From the NCBI GenBank assembly GCA_006739055.1, contig AP019702.1, positions 868,501 through 932,500 on the forward strand: a stretch of 64,000 bases of DNA. Direction: 5' to 3'. Made by a program: the position numbers and the translations under genes. Under the pieces are notes generated by a model. It saw only the letters and a list, made by a program, of their open reading frames with translations, was not told where the DNA came from and searched no databases. Positions 1-9,958 of the stretch are shown here, piece after piece. This DNA is from Allostella vacuolata. GTDB taxonomy: Bacteria > Pseudomonadota > Alphaproteobacteria > ATCC43930 > Allostellaceae. Within the stretch, counting starts at the first letter, position 1; each line of letters begins with the position of its first letter.

Positions 1-237
1 GGCGGTCGCGAAGCGCGTTTCGGCCGCACCGGCCAGCCCCGGCGCGCGGCAGCGGATGTCGAAGCCAATCAGTTCGATCAATCCCAGCGCCATGCGCCAC
101 AGCCCAATGCGATCGAATATCGCAATCAACCATACACGCGGTCATCCGCCATGCAACCATCGGTACGGCGGGCCGACGCGAAAAAGGGCACCGCCTTGCG
201 GCGATGCCCCTTGCGGTCGCGCTGTTCTGGGCTCGTG
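1..237. other. Left edge, no confident gene
   Basis: I see no supported complete gene here. A short minus-strand frame with an ATG at 93-91 stays open to the window edge (31 codons), so it could be the first part of a leftward gene, but a second minus-strand frame is equally open and neither has a clear ribosome binding site. Confidence 0.3.
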
Positions 238-615
238 CTACATCCAGTAGGGCGGCACGCGGTAATAGTCGTGCACCTTCTTGCCCCAGGCCTGGTCGTC
301 GTAGTTGGGCGTCTCGGCCGCGTCATAGACCGGGGCGCCTTCGAGCGCGGTCTTGTCGAGGTCGACCACATACCCGCCCTGGCCGCGATGGTAGGTCAGC
401 ATGCTCCAGGGCAGGGGGTGGTACTTCTCGCCGATGCCGAGGAAGCCGCCGAAGGACATGACCGCGTAGGCGACCTTGCCGCTCGGCTTGTCGATCATCA
501 CCGTCTTGATGGAGCCGAGATGATCGCCCGACCGGTTGTAGACGGCCGTGCCTTCGACCCGATCGGCGGCGATGAGGGAGCCGTTGCCGACCTTCGAAAC
601 CACTTCTTCCTGCAT
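238..615 (-). CDS. PRC-barrel domain protein
   Basis: This 125-residue protein is a single PRC-barrel domain of the kind found in proteobacterial stress proteins and in photosynthetic reaction-centre H subunits. The barrel covers about residues 15-95: the pattern GTAVYN..GDHLGSI at 22-36, then the VMIDK strand and the [12 protein letters not shown] segment, are typical. The rest is a short acidic/aromatic tail ending in PPYWM. The start is fixed by GGAAGG just upstream of the ATG at 615-613; the frame can be extended further upstream but without a site. It lies in a group of small stress/envelope genes (DUF1328, CsbD). The exact function is unknown; a role in membrane or RNA-associated protein interaction is only family knowledge. 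Confidence 0.88.
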   Translation of the reverse strand: MQEEVVSKVGNGSLIAADRVEGTAVYNRSGDHLGSIKTVMIDKPSGKVAYAVMSFGGFLGIGEKYHPLPWSMLTYHRGQGGYVVDLDKTALEGAPVYDAAETPNYDDQAWGKKVHDYYRVPPYWM

Positions 616-837
616 GTCTCTTCCTTCCTGAATCCGGCCCCGGTCTCGATCGGGGAGTTGCTTGTTCCAACGCCGGCCGTCGCGCCGCGGTTCCGCGGGG
701 GGCCGGCCTGGGACCGCCGGCCGTCGGGAAGGGAACGGGCGCCGCGCGAGACGCGTTTGCCGGTGATCGACCTGGCCGCGACGCACCGGGGTGTGACGCA
801 TCGGGGGCGTCGGGCCGCCGCAGAAGGAACGAAACCC

Positions 838-1002
838 GTGCTCTACTACGCCCTCGTCTTCCTCGTCGTCGCGCTGATCGCGGGCCTGCTCGGATTCGGC
901 GGCGTGGCCGCGGTGTCGACGGACATCGCGCAGATCCTCTTCTTCATCTTCCTGGTCGGCTTCGTCATCACGCTGCTGATGCATGCGTTCCGGCGGCGCT
1001 AG
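838..1002 (+). CDS. DUF1328 small membrane protein
   Basis: A 54-residue, almost wholly hydrophobic protein with two predicted transmembrane segments (about 3-23 and 28-48) and a basic RRR end. It matches the DUF1328/YtjA family: [21 protein letters not shown] followed by the [11 protein letters not shown] helix. The start is a GTG at 838, with AGAAGGA about 9 nt upstream; no usable ATG lies in frame nearby. Members of the family are inner-membrane proteins of unknown function that often sit beside CsbD and PRC-barrel genes, as here, and are linked to general stress responses. GTG starts are common in this window. Confidence 0.88.
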   Translation: MLYYALVFLVVALIAGLLGFGGVAAVSTDIAQILFFIFLVGFVITLLMHAFRRR

Positions 1003-1078
1003 CCGCGCCGGCCGCCGCCAGCGGGTCTCGGCGCGGGTTCGCCTGGAACGCGGCGGCGGCCGGCGGCGTTTCCCCGGC

Positions 1079-1252
1079 ATGCCGAACATGAATCCGAACG
1101 AACGGGAACAAGAGGCCGCGAGCGGCCACGACGTTACCCCCACCGAGGCCCGGCAGGGCACCGAAACCCATCGCGTGCGCTATGTCCTGGGCACGTCCCT
1201 GGCTGCAGCCGTGGTGGCGCTCGGCGTCGTGGTCGTGCTGTTCGTCCTGTAG
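1079..1252 (+). CDS. Small single-pass membrane protein
   Basis: A 57-residue protein with a polar N-terminal half, rich in Glu, Thr and His, then a basic HRVRYVLG segment and one strongly hydrophobic C-terminal helix (about residues 35-57). The charged part should stay in the cytoplasm with the C-terminus in the membrane. The ARQG....HRVRYVLG pattern before the helix recalls a short conserved alphaproteobacterial family of unknown function. A second ATG at 1088 is an equally good start; neither has a clear Shine-Dalgarno sequence. It is followed at once by a strong hairpin, which supports a real gene end. Confidence 0.65.
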   Translation: MPNMNPNEREQEAASGHDVTPTEARQGTETHRVRYVLGTSLAAAVVALGVVVVLFVL

Positions 1253-1285
1253 CGGCCGCGATCGCCGGCGCCCGCCGGCGCAAGA

Positions 1286-1316
1286 ACGGCCCCCGAGCGG
1301 ATGCTGCGGGGGCCGT
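1286..1316. terminator. Bidirectional hairpin terminator
   Basis: Perfect 10-bp arms (acggcccccg at 1286-1295 and cgggggccgt at 1307-1316) around an 11-nt loop. The hairpin lies between two converging genes ending at 1252 and 1349. The T-run is weak on either strand, as is usual in GC-rich genomes. Confidence 0.6.
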
Positions 1317-1348
1317 CTGGCGGTCAGGGCAACCGGGCGCCGGGTGGT

Positions 1349-1651
1349 TCAGGCCCCTCCGGTCTTGGTCGGCGCGCCCTCGTCGGGGGATTCGACCCCG
1401 AGCTTGGCCAGCGCGGCATGGACCTGGCGCAGCTGGTCGCCGGTCCGGTCCCCCGGCCCGGGCGCCATGTTCTCGTCGGCCGCCACCATGAGCAGGCGCA
1501 GGTCGACATCCCACTGCTTCAGAAGGGCCACCTTCTCGTCCTGGGAAAACTCGGTCGAGGCGACCACGGCCGCCGGGTGGCCGAAGAACTTGGCGACGTC
1601 GGCCGTCGCCTCCACGAACCGCTGCTTTTGTGGCGCGGTGGCTGGGGTCAT
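1349..1651 (-). CDS. Conserved small protein, unknown function
   Basis: A 100-residue soluble protein with no signal peptide or membrane segment. The central part (about 10-60) is helical and contains FFGHPAAVVASTEFS, then QDEKVALLKQWDVDLRLLMVAADENM, which looks like a conserved small alphaproteobacterial protein found near stress genes. I cannot assign a function. The ATG at 1651-1649 is preceded by GGGAG at good spacing, so the longer upstream extension of the frame is rejected. It shares the minus strand with the 23-residue peptide just upstream, and the two may be one transcript. Confidence 0.75.
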   Translation of the reverse strand: MTPATAPQKQRFVEATADVAKFFGHPAAVVASTEFSQDEKVALLKQWDVDLRLLMVAADENMAPGPGDRTGDQLRQVHAALAKLGVESPDEGAPTKTGGA

Positions 1652-1668
1652 CAGTGATCTCCCTTGGT

Positions 1669-1740
1669 TCAGGTGAAGAGCCAGATCAGGAAAATGATCG
1701 GCAAGGGAATGCCCAGCAGCCAAAGCAGTATCAACCGCAT
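1669..1740 (-). CDS. 23-residue membrane peptide
   Basis: A very short frame encoding 23 residues, MRLILLWLLGIP followed by a hydrophobic tail, long enough for a single membrane helix with one Pro kink. It is preceded by a near-consensus ribosome binding site, ACGGAGG, 5 nt before the ATG at 1740-1738, far better than most genes in the window. It ends 17 nt upstream of the 100-residue protein's start, so the two are probably co-transcribed. Function unknown; small hydrophobic stress peptides of this kind are easily missed by gene callers. Confidence 0.6.
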   Translation of the reverse strand: MRLILLWLLGIPLPIIFLIWLFT

Positions 1741-1885
1741 GATTCCTCCGTCGTTTCCCGCAGGGCGCATCCTGGTCCCGGCAAAACGCCAGGTGAAGAA
1801 ACCGGTTCCCCAATTTACTTTGGAACGCGCATCGGCGTCGGGAGGTTGATTGGGCATTGGATCCATTGAACGAAGGAGAACTCTG

Positions 1886-2089
1886 ATGAACTGGGATCAG
1901 ATCGCCGGCAACTGGAAGCAGGCCAAGGGCAAGGTCAAGGAGCAGTGGGGCAAGCTGACCGACGACCAGCTCGACGTGATCGACGGCAAGCGCGACCAGC
2001 TGGTCGGCCGCATCCAGGAGACCTACGGCATCGAGAAGGAACGGGCCGAAGAGGACGTGAAGGCGTGGGAGAGCCGCACCAAGTGGTAG
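1886..2089 (+). CDS. CsbD family stress protein
   Basis: A 67-residue hydrophilic protein of the CsbD family (YjbJ-like). The diagnostic pattern is present from residue 1: MNWDQIAGNWKQAKGKVKEQWG, then KLTDDQLDVIDGKRDQLVGRIQETYG and an acidic/basic end. CsbD proteins are abundant small general-stress proteins, predicted to form a helical bundle, with no known enzymatic activity. AAGGAGAA lies 6 nt before the ATG at 1886. It is the last member of the small stress-gene group and is followed by a hairpin at 2124-2155. Confidence 0.92.
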   Translation: MNWDQIAGNWKQAKGKVKEQWGKLTDDQLDVIDGKRDQLVGRIQETYGIEKERAEEDVKAWESRTKW

Positions 2090-2123
2090 GCGCCCGCCGC
2101 TAGGCGGTCGTCGGCATGGCAGA

Positions 2124-2155
2124 ACGGGGCCGGTCCCAGGCGGGGCCGGCCCCGT
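2124..2155 (+). terminator. Rho-independent terminator after CsbD gene
   Basis: Perfect 10-bp arms (acggggccgg at 2124-2133, ccggccccgt at 2146-2155) followed by TTCGTT, 35 nt after the CsbD stop codon. It separates the stress-gene group from the beta-oxidation gene that starts at 2228. Confidence 0.65.
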
Positions 2156-2227
2156 TTCGTTGCGCGGGTTTCGGCCGCTCGGCTAGGGTGCCCGCCCGCA
2201 GCCGAAGAACCGACCCCAGGAGGAACC

Positions 2228-4312
<2,085 letters not shown>

Positions 4313-4346
4313 GGCGGGGGCGTCGACAGGAGTGCGGGCCGACCGT

Positions 4347-4453
4347 CAGTGCGCCCCTCGACGAAGCTCGGGGTGAGGACGCTTTCTTGGTTCCACGGGC
4401 ATTCTTGCCAATGGAAACGCTCCTCATCCCGAGCGTAGTCGAGGGACGCTGCG
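4347..4453. repeat. REP-like imperfect palindrome
   Basis: Two 40-nt arms (4347-4386 and 4414-4453) form an imperfect inverted repeat around a 27-nt loop. The core CCTCGAC..AGCTCGGG(G/A)TGAGGA is read in opposite directions in the two arms. It fills the gap between the beta-oxidation gene and the 3' end of katA and could fold as a long hairpin that ends both transcripts. Dispersed palindromes with a similar core occur in many proteobacterial genomes. Confidence 0.7.
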
Positions 4454-4479
4454 ACCGACGTGCAGCGCCCCCCTCCCGG

Positions 4480-5946
4480 CTACTCCCCGGCCGCGGCCAG
4501 CTCTGCCGCCGACAGGCCCAGCCGCTGGGCGACGCCCGCCCCGTAGGCCGGGTCGGCGCGGTGGAAATGGCCGATCTGGCGCACCTTGATCGCCGTCGGC
4601 ACGGGCGCCATGGCGGCGGCCAGGTTGTCCATCAGGCGGCCCTGCTGCTCGGCCGTCATCAGGCGGAACAGGTTGCCGGCCTGGGTATAATCGTCATTGC
4701 CGTCGCGATGGTTCCAGCGCTGGCCGTCGCCCGAGATGCGCAGCGGCGGCTCGGCCACCGACGGGTCCTGGGCCGGGCCGCCCATGCTGTTCGGCTCGTA
4801 GTAGGCGTCGGGGTTGCCGCTGTCGTTCTGGAAGAACCGCATCGCCCCGTCCTTGTGGTAGTGGTGCACCGGCACGTGCGGGCGGTTGACCGGCAGCGCC
4901 TCGTAATGCGTGCCCAGCCGGTGGCGATGGGCGTCGGCATAGGAGAAGATGCGCGCCTGCAGCATCTTGTCCGGCGAGAAGCCGATCCCCGGCACCACGT
5001 TCGACGGCGACACGGCCAGCTGCTCGATCTCCGCGAAGTAGTTGTCGGGGTTGCGGTTCAGCTCCATGACGCCGACCGGGTGCAGCGGATAGTCGCCATG
5101 CGGCCAGACCTTGGTCAGGTCGAACGGGTTGTAGGGGGTGGTGTCCGCCTCCAGCTCCGGCATGATCTGGACGAAGACGTTCCAGCGCGGGAACTCGCCC
5201 TTCTCGATCGAGCCGAACAGGTCCTCCTGGTAGCTCTCGCGGGTCTGGCCGATCACCTCGGCGGCTTCGGCGTTGGTCAGGAAGCGGTGGCCCTGCTGGG
5301 TCTTGAAGTGGAACTTGACCCAGAAGCGCTCGCCCGCATCGTTCCAGAAGCTGAAGGTGTGGCTGCCGTACCCGTTCATGAAGCGCGGGCTGGGCGGCAG
5401 GCCGCGATCGGAGAACAGGATCGTCACCTGGTGCAGGCTCTCCGGCGACAGGGACCAGAAATCCCACATCGCGGTCGGCGAGCGCAGGTTGGTGCGCGGA
5501 TGGCGCTTCTGGGTGTGGATGAAGTCCGGGAACTTCAGCGGGTCGCGGACGAAGAAGACCGGCGTGTTGTTGCCGACCAGGTCCCAGTTGCCCTCCTCGG
5601 TGTAGAACTTGAGCGCGAAGCCGCGCACGTCGCGCTCGGCATCGGCCGCGCCCGCCTCGCCGGCGACGGTGGAGAAGCGCGCGATCATCGGCGTCGTCTT
5701 GCCGACCCCGGCGAAGAGCTTGGCCCGGGTGTAGCGGGTGATGTCATGGGTGACGGTGAAGGTGCCGTAGGCGCCCCAGCCCTTGGCATGCACCACGCGC
5801 TCGGCGATGCGCTCCCGGTTCTGGTGGGCCAGCTTCTCGATCAGCTGCCAGTCCTGGAGCAGGACGGGCCCGCGCGGTCCCGCCGTCAGCGAGTTCTGGT
5901 TGTCCGCGACGGGCGCGCCCGCCGTCGTGGTCAGGGTCTTGGACAT
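4480..5946 (-). CDS. katA: Catalase KatA
   Basis: A 488-residue monofunctional haem catalase of the small-subunit type, converting hydrogen peroxide to water and oxygen. All key residues are visible: distal His53 ([11 protein letters not shown]), Asn126 (VGNNTPVFF) and the proximal haem ligand Tyr336 ([14 protein letters not shown]), with spacings equal to those of classical catalases. No signal peptide, so cytoplasmic. The ATG at 5946-5944 has GAGGAGG upstream. The gene is divergent from oxyR across a 105-bp region with GATAA-type half sites, so peroxide induction by OxyR is the likely control. The 3' end runs into the REP-like palindrome. Confidence 0.97.
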   Translation of the reverse strand: MSKTLTTTAGAPVADNQNSLTAGPRGPVLLQDWQLIEKLAHQNRERIAERVVHAKGWGAYGTFTVTHDITRYTRAKLFAGVGKTTPMIARFSTVAGEAGAADAERDVRGFALKFYTEEGNWDLVGNNTPVFFVRDPLKFPDFIHTQKRHPRTNLRSPTAMWDFWSLSPESLHQVTILFSDRGLPPSPRFMNGYGSHTFSFWNDAGERFWVKFHFKTQQGHRFLTNAEAAEVIGQTRESYQEDLFGSIEKGEFPRWNVFVQIMPELEADTTPYNPFDLTKVWPHGDYPLHPVGVMELNRNPDNYFAEIEQLAVSPSNVVPGIGFSPDKMLQARIFSYADAHRHRLGTHYEALPVNRPHVPVHHYHKDGAMRFFQNDSGNPDAYYEPNSMGGPAQDPSVAEPPLRISGDGQRWNHRDGNDDYTQAGNLFRLMTAEQQGRLMDNLAAAMAPVPTAIKVRQIGHFHRADPAYGAGVAQRLGLSAAELAAAGE

Positions 5947-5964
5947 CCCATCCTCCTCGTTCGC

Positions 5965-6035
5965 GATAATTCAGCATTGCCAGGATGGTTTTACCGGAAG
6001 CGGCTGTCCAATTATCTTCTCGGTGTCCCCGATAA
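5965..6035. promoter_or_regulatory. Candidate OxyR control region
   Basis: The katA-oxyR intergenic region has three GATAA/TTATC half sites: GATAA at 5965-5969, TTATC at 6012-6016 and GATAA at 6031-6035. The last two form an inverted pair 14 nt apart. OxyR recognises ATAG-type half sites over an extended region, so this is a plausible but imperfect operator; the assignment is inferred mostly from the gene order. Confidence 0.4.
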
Positions 6036-6051
6036 GGTTTTCTGATCGGCC

Positions 6052-6987
6052 ATGATCTCGCTGCGCCAGCTTCGCTACCTCCTGGCCCTGGCCGAGCATC
6101 GCCATTTCGGCCGCGCGGCCGAGGCGTGCCGGGTCACCCAGCCCGCCCTGTCGACCCAGATCCGCGAGCTGGAGACGTTCCTCGGCGTGACCCTGGTGGA
6201 ACGGCGGCCGGGCGGGGCCGAGGTGACGGAGGCGGGGGCGGAGATCGTCGGCCGGGCGACGCGGATCATCGCCGCCGTCCGCGACCTGGAGGATCATGCC
6301 CATCGCGCCCAGGGCCTGCTGGTGGGGCCGCTCACCATCGGCATCATCCCCTCGATCGCGCCCTACCTGCTGCCCATCTGCCTGCCGGAGCTGGGCCGGC
6401 GCTTCCCCCGGCTGCAGCCGCGCCTGCGCGAGACGCAGACCGCGCCCCTGCTGGCCGAGCTGGCGTCGGGGCTGGTCGATGTCGCCGTCCTCGCCCTGCC
6501 GGACGAGCGGCCGGAGCTGGAGGCCGTGGAGCTGTTCGCCGACCGCTTCCTGCTGGCCGCCGCCGCCGGCGAGGCGGCCGGGCTGCCGGCGCGGGTCGAG
6601 CCGTCGGCGATCGCCGCCGACCGGCTGCTGCTGCTGGAGGAGGGGCACTGCCTGCGCGACCAGGCGCTCGCCTATTGCCGGCGCATTCCGGCCGCCAACC
6701 TGGCGACGCTCGGCGCCACCAGCCTGACGACGGTGCTGCAGATGGTGGCGGCCGGCCACGGCGTGACGCTCCTGCCCGAGCTGGTGGTGCGGGCGGGGCT
6801 CGACGACCCGCGCATCGGCCTGCGCCGGTTCCGCGCGCCGGAGCCGCTGCGGCTGGTGTCGCTGGCCTGGCGCCCGACCTCGCCCCGGCACAAGGACTTC
6901 GCGGCCCTGGCGCAGCTGATCACGGCCTGCTGGCAGGGCGCGGCGCGCGACCCGGCTACCGCGGCGGGCGCACCAGCAGCCGGTTGA
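6052..6987 (+). CDS. oxyR: LysR-family peroxide sensor OxyR
   Basis: A 311-residue LysR-type regulator. The winged HTH is at about 2-60 (LRQLRYLLALAEHRHFGRAAEA and VTQPALSTQIRELE) and the effector domain at 90-295. It carries the two redox cysteines of OxyR, Cys200 and Cys209, in the pattern EEGHCLRDQALAYC, matching E. coli Cys199/Cys208. Oxidation to a disulphide should activate transcription. The neighbour katA, divergent, is the obvious target. The ATG is preceded by only a weak site. The 3' end overlaps the converging MFS gene by 32 bp. The last 20 residues (Ala/Gly/Pro-rich) are extra to the fold. Confidence 0.94.
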   Translation: MISLRQLRYLLALAEHRHFGRAAEACRVTQPALSTQIRELETFLGVTLVERRPGGAEVTEAGAEIVGRATRIIAAVRDLEDHAHRAQGLLVGPLTIGIIPSIAPYLLPICLPELGRRFPRLQPRLRETQTAPLLAELASGLVDVAVLALPDERPELEAVELFADRFLLAAAAGEAAGLPARVEPSAIAADRLLLLEEGHCLRDQALAYCRRIPAANLATLGATSLTTVLQMVAAGHGVTLLPELVVRAGLDDPRIGLRRFRAPEPLRLVSLAWRPTSPRHKDFAALAQLITACWQGAARDPATAAGAPAAG

Positions 6988-8137
6988 GCGCGAGCCCGGC
7001 CAGCCCGCAGGCGGCGACGGTGCCGGCCATCGGCAGCGCGGTGCCGTCGTGCAGCAGGCCGATCATCGCCGAGGCGATGGCGGCCAGGCCGAACTGCAGG
7101 GTGCCGAGCAGGGCCGACGCCACCCCGGCGTTGCGGCCATGGGGCGCCATCGCCAGCGCCGCGGCATTGGGCATGATGAAGCCCAGCGTCGCGACATAGA
7201 CGAAGATCGGCAGGAAGATGCCGAGAAAGCCGCCCCAGCCGGTCGCGACCGAAAGGACCAGGACGATGGCGGCCGCGCCCTGCACCAGCATGGCGAGGCG
7301 CAGCGCCCGCTCGTGGCTGCCGGCCGGCAGCAGCCGGCCGTTGACCTGGGCCGCCAGGACGAAGCCCAGCGCGTTCAGCCCGAACAGCCAGCCATAGTCC
7401 TGGCTGCGGATGCCGTGCAGGTCGATGAAGACGAAGGGCGACCCGGCGATGTAGGCGAACATCCCGGCCATCCCCAGCCCGCCGCCGGCGGCGTAGCCGA
7501 GATAGCGCCGGTCGACGATGATCCGGGCATAGTCCGCCAGCGCCCGGCCGAAGGCGAGCGGCCGGGACGGATCGGCCGGATGGGTCTCCGGCAGCCGGAA
7601 ATGCACTGCCGCCAGCGCCAGCACGGCATAGGCCGCCAGGAGCCAGAAGATCATGCTCCACCCGGCCCACAGCAGCACCAGCCCGCCGATCACCGGCGCC
7701 AGGATGGGCGCCAGGCCGGTCACCAGCATCAGCGAGGAATAGGCGCGGGCGGCGTCCTTGGGGTCGAACAGGTCGCGCACCATGGCGCGCGCGATGACCA
7801 TGCCGGAGCAGGCGCCCACCGCCTGGATGAAGCGCAGCACCGTCAGTGCCTCGGCCGAGGTGGCGAGCGCGCAGCCGATCGAGGCCAGGATGTAGAGGCC
7901 GAGGCCGAAATAGAGCGGCGGCTTGCGCCCGAAGCGGTCCGTCACCGGGCCGTAGCTCGACTGCCCCAGGGCGAAGCCGAGGAAGAACGCGGCCAGGGTG
8001 CGCTGCACCGCATCGGTCGAGGTGCCGAGCGCCACTTCCATCTGCGGGAAGGCCGGCAGGTACATGTCGATGGAGAGGGGAGCGAAGGCGGTCAGCGCGC
8101 CCAGGATGATCAGCAGCTCGGTTTTCGGAGGGCGCAT
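6956..8137 (-). CDS. Bcr/CflA-family MFS drug exporter
   Basis: A 393-residue inner-membrane transporter of the Bcr/CflA (DHA1) family with 12 predicted helices. The N-terminus has the typical LTAFAPLSIDMYLPAFPQM signature, followed by motif A (GPVTDRFGRKPPL) between helices 2 and 3 and RFIQAVGACSGMVIARAMVRD in helix 4/5. Proton-driven efflux of chloramphenicol-, bicyclomycin- or sulphonamide-like compounds is the family activity; the substrate here is unknown. It is divergent from the marR-emrAB operon and shares its control region at 8183-8202, so the MarR protein may control both. A longer upstream reading of the frame is not needed. Confidence 0.93.
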   Translation of the reverse strand: MRPPKTELLIILGALTAFAPLSIDMYLPAFPQMEVALGTSTDAVQRTLAAFFLGFALGQSSYGPVTDRFGRKPPLYFGLGLYILASIGCALATSAEALTVLRFIQAVGACSGMVIARAMVRDLFDPKDAARAYSSLMLVTGLAPILAPVIGGLVLLWAGWSMIFWLLAAYAVLALAAVHFRLPETHPADPSRPLAFGRALADYARIIVDRRYLGYAAGGGLGMAGMFAYIAGSPFVFIDLHGIRSQDYGWLFGLNALGFVLAAQVNGRLLPAGSHERALRLAMLVQGAAAIVLVLSVATGWGGFLGIFLPIFVYVATLGFIMPNAAALAMAPHGRNAGVASALLGTLQFGLAAIASAMIGLLHDGTALPMAGTVAACGLAGLALNRLLVRPPR

Positions 8138-8182
8138 CTTCCACCTTGCGTCGCGGAGGCGACGGCGACTAACGTGAGGAAG

Positions 8183-8202
8183 CTTATAATAAGTCTGATC
8201 AG
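8183..8202. promoter_or_regulatory. Palindromic operator over a -10 box
   Basis: Between the divergent MFS and marR genes lies CTTAT-A-ATAAG (8183-8193), a perfect palindrome around one base, which contains an exact TATAAT at 8185-8190 on the + strand and TATTAT on the - strand. A second palindrome, CTGATCAG, follows at 8195-8202. A MarR dimer bound here would block the -10 box in both directions. I find no good -35 box at 17 bp. Confidence 0.5.
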
Positions 8203-8223
8203 CCTTCGCTACGGGAGGAACGG

Positions 8224-8781
8224 CTGAATACCGAATTCGAGCGGCATCTCGGCTTCCTGCTGCACGATGTCGCGCGACTGCTGCGCAAGAGGTTCGACCG
8301 GCGGGCGCGTGCCCTCGGTCTCAGCCGGGCGCAATGGTCGGTCCTGGCCCATCTGTCGCGCAACGAGGGCATCCATCAGGGCGGGCTCGCCGACATCCTG
8401 GAGGTGGAGCCGATCACGCTCGCTCGCATGGTCGACCGGCTGGAGGCGGCCGGCCTCGTCGAACGGCGCCTCGATCCCGCCGACCGGCGGGTCAAGCGCC
8501 TGCACCTGACGCCGGCGGCCGCCCCGGTCCTGGAGCAGATGCGGACGGTGGGCTCCATCACCCGCGAGGAGGCGCTGGCCGGCATCGCGCCGGCCGAGCG
8601 CGAACGCATGATCGAAGCATTGACGACGATGAAGACGAACCTGCTGGGGCTGGAAGTGCCCTGCGACCCGTTCGAGCCGGATCCCGAGGCCATTCCCGAT
8701 CCGGCCAACGAAGATGATGGCGACGCAGACGGTGGCGACGAAGACGATGGCCGTGACGGGGCCGGCGATGCCCGACGGTAA
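8224..8781 (+). CDS. MarR-family repressor (probable CTG start)
   Basis: A 185-residue MarR-type regulator. The winged HTH covers about 35-105: LSRAQWSVLAHLSRNEGIHQGGLADILEVE, then the recognition helix PITLARMVDRLEAAGLVERR and the wing DPADRRVKRLHLT. The frame is closed by a TAA at 8170, and there is no ATG, GTG or TTG between that stop and the recognition helix, while GGGAGG sits 5 nt before the CTG at 8224; a CTG start therefore gives the only complete domain. The acidic tail (EDDGDADGGDEDDG) lies over the start of emrA. It probably represses its own operon and perhaps the divergent exporter. Confidence 0.85.
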   Translation: MNTEFERHLGFLLHDVARLLRKRFDRRARALGLSRAQWSVLAHLSRNEGIHQGGLADILEVEPITLARMVDRLEAAGLVERRLDPADRRVKRLHLTPAAAPVLEQMRTVGSITREEALAGIAPAERERMIEALTTMKTNLLGLEVPCDPFEPDPEAIPDPANEDDGDADGGDEDDGRDGAGDARR

Positions 8782-9958
8782 CAAGATGCCCGGCAAGCTG
8801 CCCGGGTCCGCCAGTGCCGAGCCGCCGCCGCCGGACCCGGCGATCGCCCGCCGCGCCCGCCAGCGCCGGCGCCGCCGGTTCCTGCTGCTGGTGGTGGTGC
8901 CGCTGCTGGTCGTGGGCGTCGCCGGCTACCTCTATCTGTCGGGCGGCCGCTACGTCGCCACCGACAACGCCTATGTCCGCGCCGACAAGGTGACCATCTC
9001 GACCGACGTGTCGGGCATGGTCGAGGCGGTGCTGGTGGCCGAGAACCAGCGCGTGCGCGCGGGCGAGGTGCTGTTCCGCCTCGACCCGGAGGCGTTCGCG
9101 CTGGCCGAGGCGGCGGCCGAGGCGCAGCTCGGCACCGTCCTGACGGAGCTCGCCACCCTCAAGGCCAACTATCGCCAGCGGATCGAGGAGATCCGCCTGG
9201 CCGACGCCGACGTCGCCTACCAGGACCGCGAGCTGCGCCGCCAGTCGGAACTGGGCCAGCGCGGGGTCGCGGCCGGCACCGTGCTCGACCAGGCGCGCAT
9301 CGCCTACCAGCGCGCGCGGCAGCGGGCCGCCGCCGCCCGGGAGGAGGCGGCGGCCGTCCTGGCCTCGCTCGGCGGCACGCTGGATGCCGACCCGGCCGAC
9401 CATCCGCGCGCGCGCCATGCCCGGGCGGAGCTCGACCGCGCCCGGCGCGAGCGGCGGCGGGCGACGGTGACGGCGCCGGCCGACGGGATCCTCGTCAATG
9501 TCGGGGCGCTGCAGCCGGGCGAATACCTGGAGGCCGGCAAGCCCGCCTTCACCCTGGTGCTCGCCGACCGCCTGTGGATCGACGCCAACCCCAAGGAAAC
9601 CGACCTGACCCATGTCCGGATCGGCAACCCGGCCGCGGTCACCGTCGATACCTATCCGGGCCGCGCCTGGAAGGGACGGGTGGAGAGCGTCAGCCCGGCG
9701 AGCGGGGCGGAGTTCGCGGTGCTGCCGCCGCAGAATGCCAGCGGCAACTGGATCAAGGTGGTGCAGCGCATCCCGATGCGGGTCGCGGTGGAACAGTCCG
9801 CGGATGGGCCGATGCTGCGCTCGGGCATGAGCGTGGTCGTCACCGTCGACACCGGCCGCGAGCGCACGCCGGCATCGGTGTGGGCGGACTTCCGCCGCTG
9901 GGTCGGGCTCGACCCGCCGCTCGGCGCGGGCGCCGCGCCGCGGGCGGGTCAGGGGTGA
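8768..9958 (+). CDS. emrA: EmrA-like membrane fusion protein
   Basis: A periplasmic adaptor (HlyD/EmrA family, 396 residues from this start) that links the EmrB exporter to an outer-membrane channel. After a basic cytoplasmic stretch there is one membrane helix (FLLLVVVPLLVVGVAGYLYL), then the first half of the biotinyl-lipoyl domain (TDNAYVRADKVTISTDVSGMV), a long helical hairpin rich in Ala/Glu/Arg, the second lipoyl half (VTAPADGILVN) and a beta-barrel part with PKETDL and WIKVVQRIPMRV, typical of EmrA. Starts at 8714 or 8717 are possible and give a longer overlap with marR; 8768 has a GGGG site and a 14-nt overlap. The next gene starts on its stop codon. Confidence 0.92.
   Translation: MPDGNKMPGKLPGSASAEPPPPDPAIARRARQRRRRRFLLLVVVPLLVVGVAGYLYLSGGRYVATDNAYVRADKVTISTDVSGMVEAVLVAENQRVRAGEVLFRLDPEAFALAEAAAEAQLGTVLTELATLKANYRQRIEEIRLADADVAYQDRELRRQSELGQRGVAAGTVLDQARIAYQRARQRAAAAREEAAAVLASLGGTLDADPADHPRARHARAELDRARRERRRATVTAPADGILVNVGALQPGEYLEAGKPAFTLVLADRLWIDANPKETDLTHVRIGNPAAVTVDTYPGRAWKGRVESVSPASGAEFAVLPPQNASGNWIKVVQRIPMRVAVEQSADGPMLRSGMSVVVTVDTGRERTPASVWADFRRWVGLDPPLGAGAAPRAGQG

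Noticed and set aside
1-93. Possible partial minus-strand gene at the left edge
   Set aside because: Open to the edge for 31 codons, but another minus-strand frame is also open and there is no ribosome site, so it is not called.
4347-4453. CRISPR-like repeat
   Set aside because: The sequence is a single inverted pair, not a direct-repeat array with spacers; no cas genes are present.
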